DNA of 64,000 nucleotides from Citrus sinensis (Eukaryota; Streptophyta; Magnoliopsida; Sapindales; Rutaceae): assembly GCF_022201045.2 (NCBI RefSeq), contig NC_068559.1, positions 27,907,501 through 27,971,500 on the forward strand. The letters are read 5' to 3'. The notes beneath the pieces are model-generated. The model was given only the letters and a program-made list of their open reading frames with translations. It ran no database searches and was not told the DNA's origin. The position numbers were made by a program, and so were the translations under genes. Positions within the stretch are counted from its first letter, which is position 1; every line of letters begins with the position of its first letter. This document shows, in pieces, positions 60,595 to 64,000 of the stretch.

Positions 60595-60732
60595 CAACAC
60601 AAATATCAACGTCATTTCACACAACCAGTGAAACTCTTACAAGGCTTCTTCTATACATAGATACATTCAAAACCATTGTCGATCTCCCTCCCAAAAATTA
60701 ATATTGATTTTACTATTGGCACTTTGAGAATT

Positions 60733-61757
60733 ATGGAGTCCAAGCGCCAGTTTTCAATAATCTTGATCAAACTTTTCTTCATTCAGTATCTATCAGTTCT
60801 TTGTGCTGCCCGGAACTTCGATTTCTTCTACTTTGTCCTGCAGGTAAGTGATTCATTATATACATGTATGTAGTTCTTTGAATTTGTGTATGTAGCTCTT
60901 TCAATCTATGCTGTGCGTCGTTTATATAATGGATTATGAAATGAAATGTAGTGGCCAGGATCATACTGTGATACAGCGAAGAGTTGCTGCTATCCAACGA
61001 CTGGAAAGCCAGCAGCAGATTTCGGGATTCATGGACTCTGGCCTAATTACAACGATGGCTCCTATCCATCCAACTGTGACCCCACTGCCCCTTTCGATCA
61101 ATCCCAGGTCCGTCCACTCTTTAACCTCCCCTTTTTATTGTTATCATCACACTAGCTACCTGTTACCTGTGTAGTAGATTCCGTTAACTAATTTATATTT
61201 GTTATATTTTGTTTTTTTTTTTCAATTATGGTATATAGATATCAGACCTGCGAAGCAGCATGCAAAAGAACTGGCCAACACTGGCTTGCCCAAGCGGGAA
61301 TGGCATAACATTTTGGTCCCATGAATGGGAGAAACACGGCACTTGCTCTGAGTCTGTGCTTAACCAACATCAGTACTTTCAAACAGCTCTTAACCTGAAA
61401 AATCAAATCAATCTCCTCCAAGCTCTCAGAACCGCAGGTCTCAAATTAATTCATAATAATTTTAATACATTGAATTGAATCCTAATGTGATTAGCTAATT
61501 AGTTAATATATTGATTTTTATTTACTGCAGGAATAGTGCCTGACGGGAGTTCGTACAGCTTGGAAAGCATCAAGGATGCGATAAAAGAAGCAAGTGGGTT
61601 CAGTCCATGGATAGAATGCAATGTTGATGAATCAGGCAACAGCCAGCTTTATCAGATTTACTTGTGTGTCGACACTTCTGCCTCTAATTTCATCAACTGC
61701 CCCGTCTTTCCCAACGGCAAAAAATGTGGATCCCAGATTGAGTTTCCTCCGTTTTAG
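60733..61757 (+). CDS. RNS1: Secreted RNase T2 (S-like ribonuclease), RNS1-like
   Basis: Extracellular endoribonuclease that breaks RNA to 2',3'-cyclic products and recycles phosphate. Exons: 60733-60843, 60952-61107, 61239-61437 and 61531-61757, total 230 residues, the same length as Arabidopsis RNS1. A signal peptide covers about residues 1-25 (IILIKLFFIQYLSVLCAA), followed by FDFFYFVLQWPGSYCD. The active site CAS I is [10 protein letters not shown] (H64) and CAS II is SHEWEKHGTC (H117, E118, K121, H122). Cys residues of the T2 disulfides are in place (C43, C49, C50, C106, C125). The C-terminus is GSQIEFPPF. The first intron follows residue 37 and all joins are in frame. The promoter has a TATA box and a P1BS-like site. 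A tandem duplicate starts 1.5 kb downstream. It looks intact. Confidence 0.96.
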
Positions 61758-63269
61758 TGATCAAGGGATCAATCATCAACGTGTGTGATTAATTTCTTCA
61801 TCATGCTAAGCTGATTCTATTTCAGTCGTTTTTATTCTTGATCAATCTCATATTGTTCTACCAAACTAATTGCTCAAGTAATTATTTCCTAGCCAGTAGC
61901 CGTTAAGGTGGTAATGGCTTCTTTAATTTGATGTTCAAATTGAATTGCTTGTCAAGTTATTGTCTTCTCAAACTAGATATAAAGTTTTATGGATGATCCT
62001 ACGCTCCATAATTACAGCCACTCAAAATTTAATCAATCTCTCGCACACACTTTCCCGCATTATATTAAGTACGAGATTCCCTTATTAGTTACCAGGAGCT
62101 AGCTATATCAAGTCTAAAAAGTGGAAATCCGAATACGATTTCAGTTGGTGAGTCACAGACGTCACCTCCGTGTCCTTATGAAGGTGGATAATCATATGGC
62201 AGCTAGCTCTTGCCAAAGAAACTTTTTAATTCCATGGGTTGCACTTGCAGTCTCCTTGATGTACACGAAACTTGAATCTTAATTGTTTTTCCATGTGAAA
62301 GCAAATTAGCTTTAATGCGCTGCGTGGTAACTTTAGAGGGAAAATGGAAACCGTCCAAACAGTTTTAATATGTCATTGCCACGTTTTATTACAGGAAGAC
62401 ACAAGTTGACTTGCACGCAACTGCATCACCAACTAGTTTGCAGTTTGTTCTCAAATTTGGCAATATAAATTAGTTTCATCAAAACATAATTTCAATAAAC
62501 TATTGGGTTTGTTATTATCTAAAGTTTCTTAGTCATGTTCATGCTAGCTAGTTCCCTGCAAAAAGGACATTATTATTATTATGATTCTTTTTTTTCATGC
62601 AACGATAAATGGATCGATGTTGGAAATTTTCCATTGGAAGAAGTAGTGAAAGAGAAAATAAACGTTATTAAAGTAGGAGACTCATTCCTGTTTTCTTCAT
62701 AAAATAATGAACTAAAAGCGCCTACGGAACGAAATTGCTTCAGGTAAAAGGCATTTTTAAAACTTAAAATCACTTTCAGATGAGGTCTGATTGGGTACTC
62801 AAACATCCAACAACTCTTTTAATTGCTTCTACGATTCAAAAGCTACGTTGAAATTGAAGTTCACAATGCAATACATTTATATTAACGTACAAAGCACAAC
62901 TAACAAATACTTAATATTTTTTTTTTCCAAAGAAATTCTCAACTTCTTCCTAACAAAAGCTGACTATGATCAAAATGATTTTCATGCATAAACCAGCTGG
63001 TGATTCATCAATTAATATAGTTAGACATTTAAAAATAATAATAATAATAAGGGAAAAGAAATACAAAAAGGCAAGCAAAGCCTTAATGACAATGAGAGAA
63101 GACCGTTATATAGGTGGACAAGCATAATGTCCTGGATATTCTGTCCATAAGCTTCCTGTTTTTCGCCTATAAGTTCATATACCCATCAATTGCAAACTTT
63201 GCAATCTTCATTGTTGTAAAGTTGTGGCGAAAAGGAAAGAGCGTGATTAACTTCGCTTGCTGGCTAAAG
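61758..63269. other. Spacer between the two RNS1-like genes
   Basis: 3' flank of the first gene and promoter of the second. An ATA repeat lies at 63034-63049. No other gene. The last 150 bp align with the promoter of the upstream copy (TTCTGTCCA and downstream). Confidence 0.6.
63168..63173 (+). promoter_or_regulatory. TATA box of the second RNS1-like gene
   Basis: TATAAG, 102 bp upstream of the ATG at 63270, at a position aligned with TATAAATA of the upstream duplicate (both preceded by TTCTGTCCA, CTTCC and a T-rich tract). Confidence 0.45.
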
Positions 63270-64000
63270 ATGAAACTCCAGTTTTCAATCTTTACCAAGC
63301 TTTTGATCATACAATATCTTTCAATTCTTTGTGTTTCACAGGATTTCGATTTTTTCTACTTTGTTCAGCAGGTAATTAAATTAAGGATATCAGATTATCA
63401 GCTTTCTCTACAATTTATATTGCTCTTATAATAAATGTTTTTAATTATTTTTGTATGTATGTATATATATATATATATATATATATGCATGTAGTGGCCA
63501 GGATCGTACTGTGATACAAAGCAAAGTTGTTGCTACCCAAAATCAGGGAAGCCGGCAGCTGATTTTGGCATTCACGGGCTTTGGCCTGAATACAAAGACG
63601 GCTCCTATCCATCGAACTGTGACCCTGATAGTGTTTTTGAAAAGTCTCAGGTACCCTTTTTGTTTTTGTTTTGTTTTTTTCCCATAATATATATATCCAT
63701 GGCTCGTGCGGAACACGAATAATTAACTTTGGTTCAATTGGGACTATAATGAAGTAATAAAACACTTAGAAAATCCCAAGTATGAAAAATATAAATTTTA
63801 GCAAACGAGCTAAAGTTAATTTTCTAGAATTTGCTTTTGCATATGTGTATAGATCTCAGATCTGATCAGCGATCTGAGACAGAACTGGCCAACGCTGTCT
63901 TGCCCTAGCAACGACGGTACCAAGTTCTGGACACACGAATGGGTGAAACATGGTACGTGTGCAGAGTCTGAACTTGACCAACGTGAATACTTCGAAGCAG
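63270..64000 (+). CDS. Second RNS1-like RNase T2, truncated by the window end
   Basis: Tandem duplicate of the preceding gene in the same orientation. Exons seen: 63270-63371, 63495-63650 and 63853 to the window edge. The protein begins [20 protein letters not shown] (signal peptide), continues [43 protein letters not shown], then [17 protein letters not shown] and [15 protein letters not shown]. Exon 1 is three codons shorter than in the first copy; exon 2 has the same 52 codons. CAS II has Val in place of the first copy's Glu just before Lys. The catalytic His, Glu and Lys residues remain. Intron 1 ends next to a TA microsatellite. The last exon lies beyond the window. Confidence 0.93.
63462..63486. 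repeat. TA microsatellite in RNase intron 1
   Basis: About twelve TA units directly upstream of the exon 2 acceptor (63493-63494) of the second RNS1-like gene, where the branch-point and pyrimidine tract would normally lie. Confidence 0.9.

Larger units (their letters stand above)
58467..60732. other. Intergenic DNA upstream of the RNS1-like gene
   Basis: Contains the decayed RNase T2 exon (58706-58845), AT-rich sequence, a T/A homopolymer pair (60447-60477) and the promoter of the RNS1-like gene. Nothing else recognised. Confidence 0.6.

Overview
This window is nuclear DNA of a flowering plant, almost certainly a eudicot. The genes have GT-AG introns, intergenic DNA is AT-rich and full of small DNA transposons, and every recognisable protein is a plant family (NAC, ZF-HD, CLE, PPR-DYW, RNase T2, tau GST). 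Rosid or Sapindales-like (for example Citrus) is my best guess, but the sequence alone does not prove it. Exon coordinates were worked out by hand from splice signals and reading-frame continuity. All joins given keep the frame.

Layout, left to right: a FEZ-like NAC transcription factor (+, 2518-4083); a dead tau-class glutathione S-transferase (+, 5491-6165); ribosomal protein eL34 (-, 6938-8455) with a typical ribosomal-protein promoter; a large DUF1666 protein (-, 9228-12663); a Rrn7/TAF1B-like RNA polymerase I initiation factor (+, 17380-21202); a zinc-finger homeodomain factor (-, 22827-23771); a CLE45 peptide precursor (-, 29799-30086); a RING-CH membrane E3 ligase (-, 33429-36170); a gene-poor repeat-rich stretch (36.2-43.6 kb); an APY6-like GDA1/CD39 apyrase (-, 43610-47161); an AVT1-type amino-acid transporter (+, 51505-53417); an OTP85-like DYW PPR editing factor (+, 54197-56065); and a small RNase T2 cluster made of a decayed exon (58.7 kb), a complete RNS1-like gene (60733-61757) and a second RNS1-like gene cut by the window end (63270-64000).

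Mobile DNA is mostly non-autonomous class II. There are Mutator-like elements with 9-bp target duplications (4864-5065, 48693-49376, 56782-58466), an hAT-like element with a perfect 8-bp duplication (15675-16660), a long-TIR element (37371-38066) and several fold-back or tandem repeats. The 56.8-58.5 kb Mutator-like element is the most unusual object here. It carries a captured legume-lectin-domain fragment (a Pack-MULE) and a cluster of perfect or near-perfect GC-rich palindromes built on GGTGCGACAGG.

The genes do not form one pathway. Their order matches, from memory, neighbouring genes in three Arabidopsis segments (FEZ-RPL34; RPL34-DUF1666-ZFHD1-CLE45; MEE12-RING-APY6-OTP85-RNS1), here interleaved in one stretch. 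This looks like an ancestral order that Arabidopsis later split by duplication and gene loss. It supports the orthology calls and is one of the more informative features of the window.
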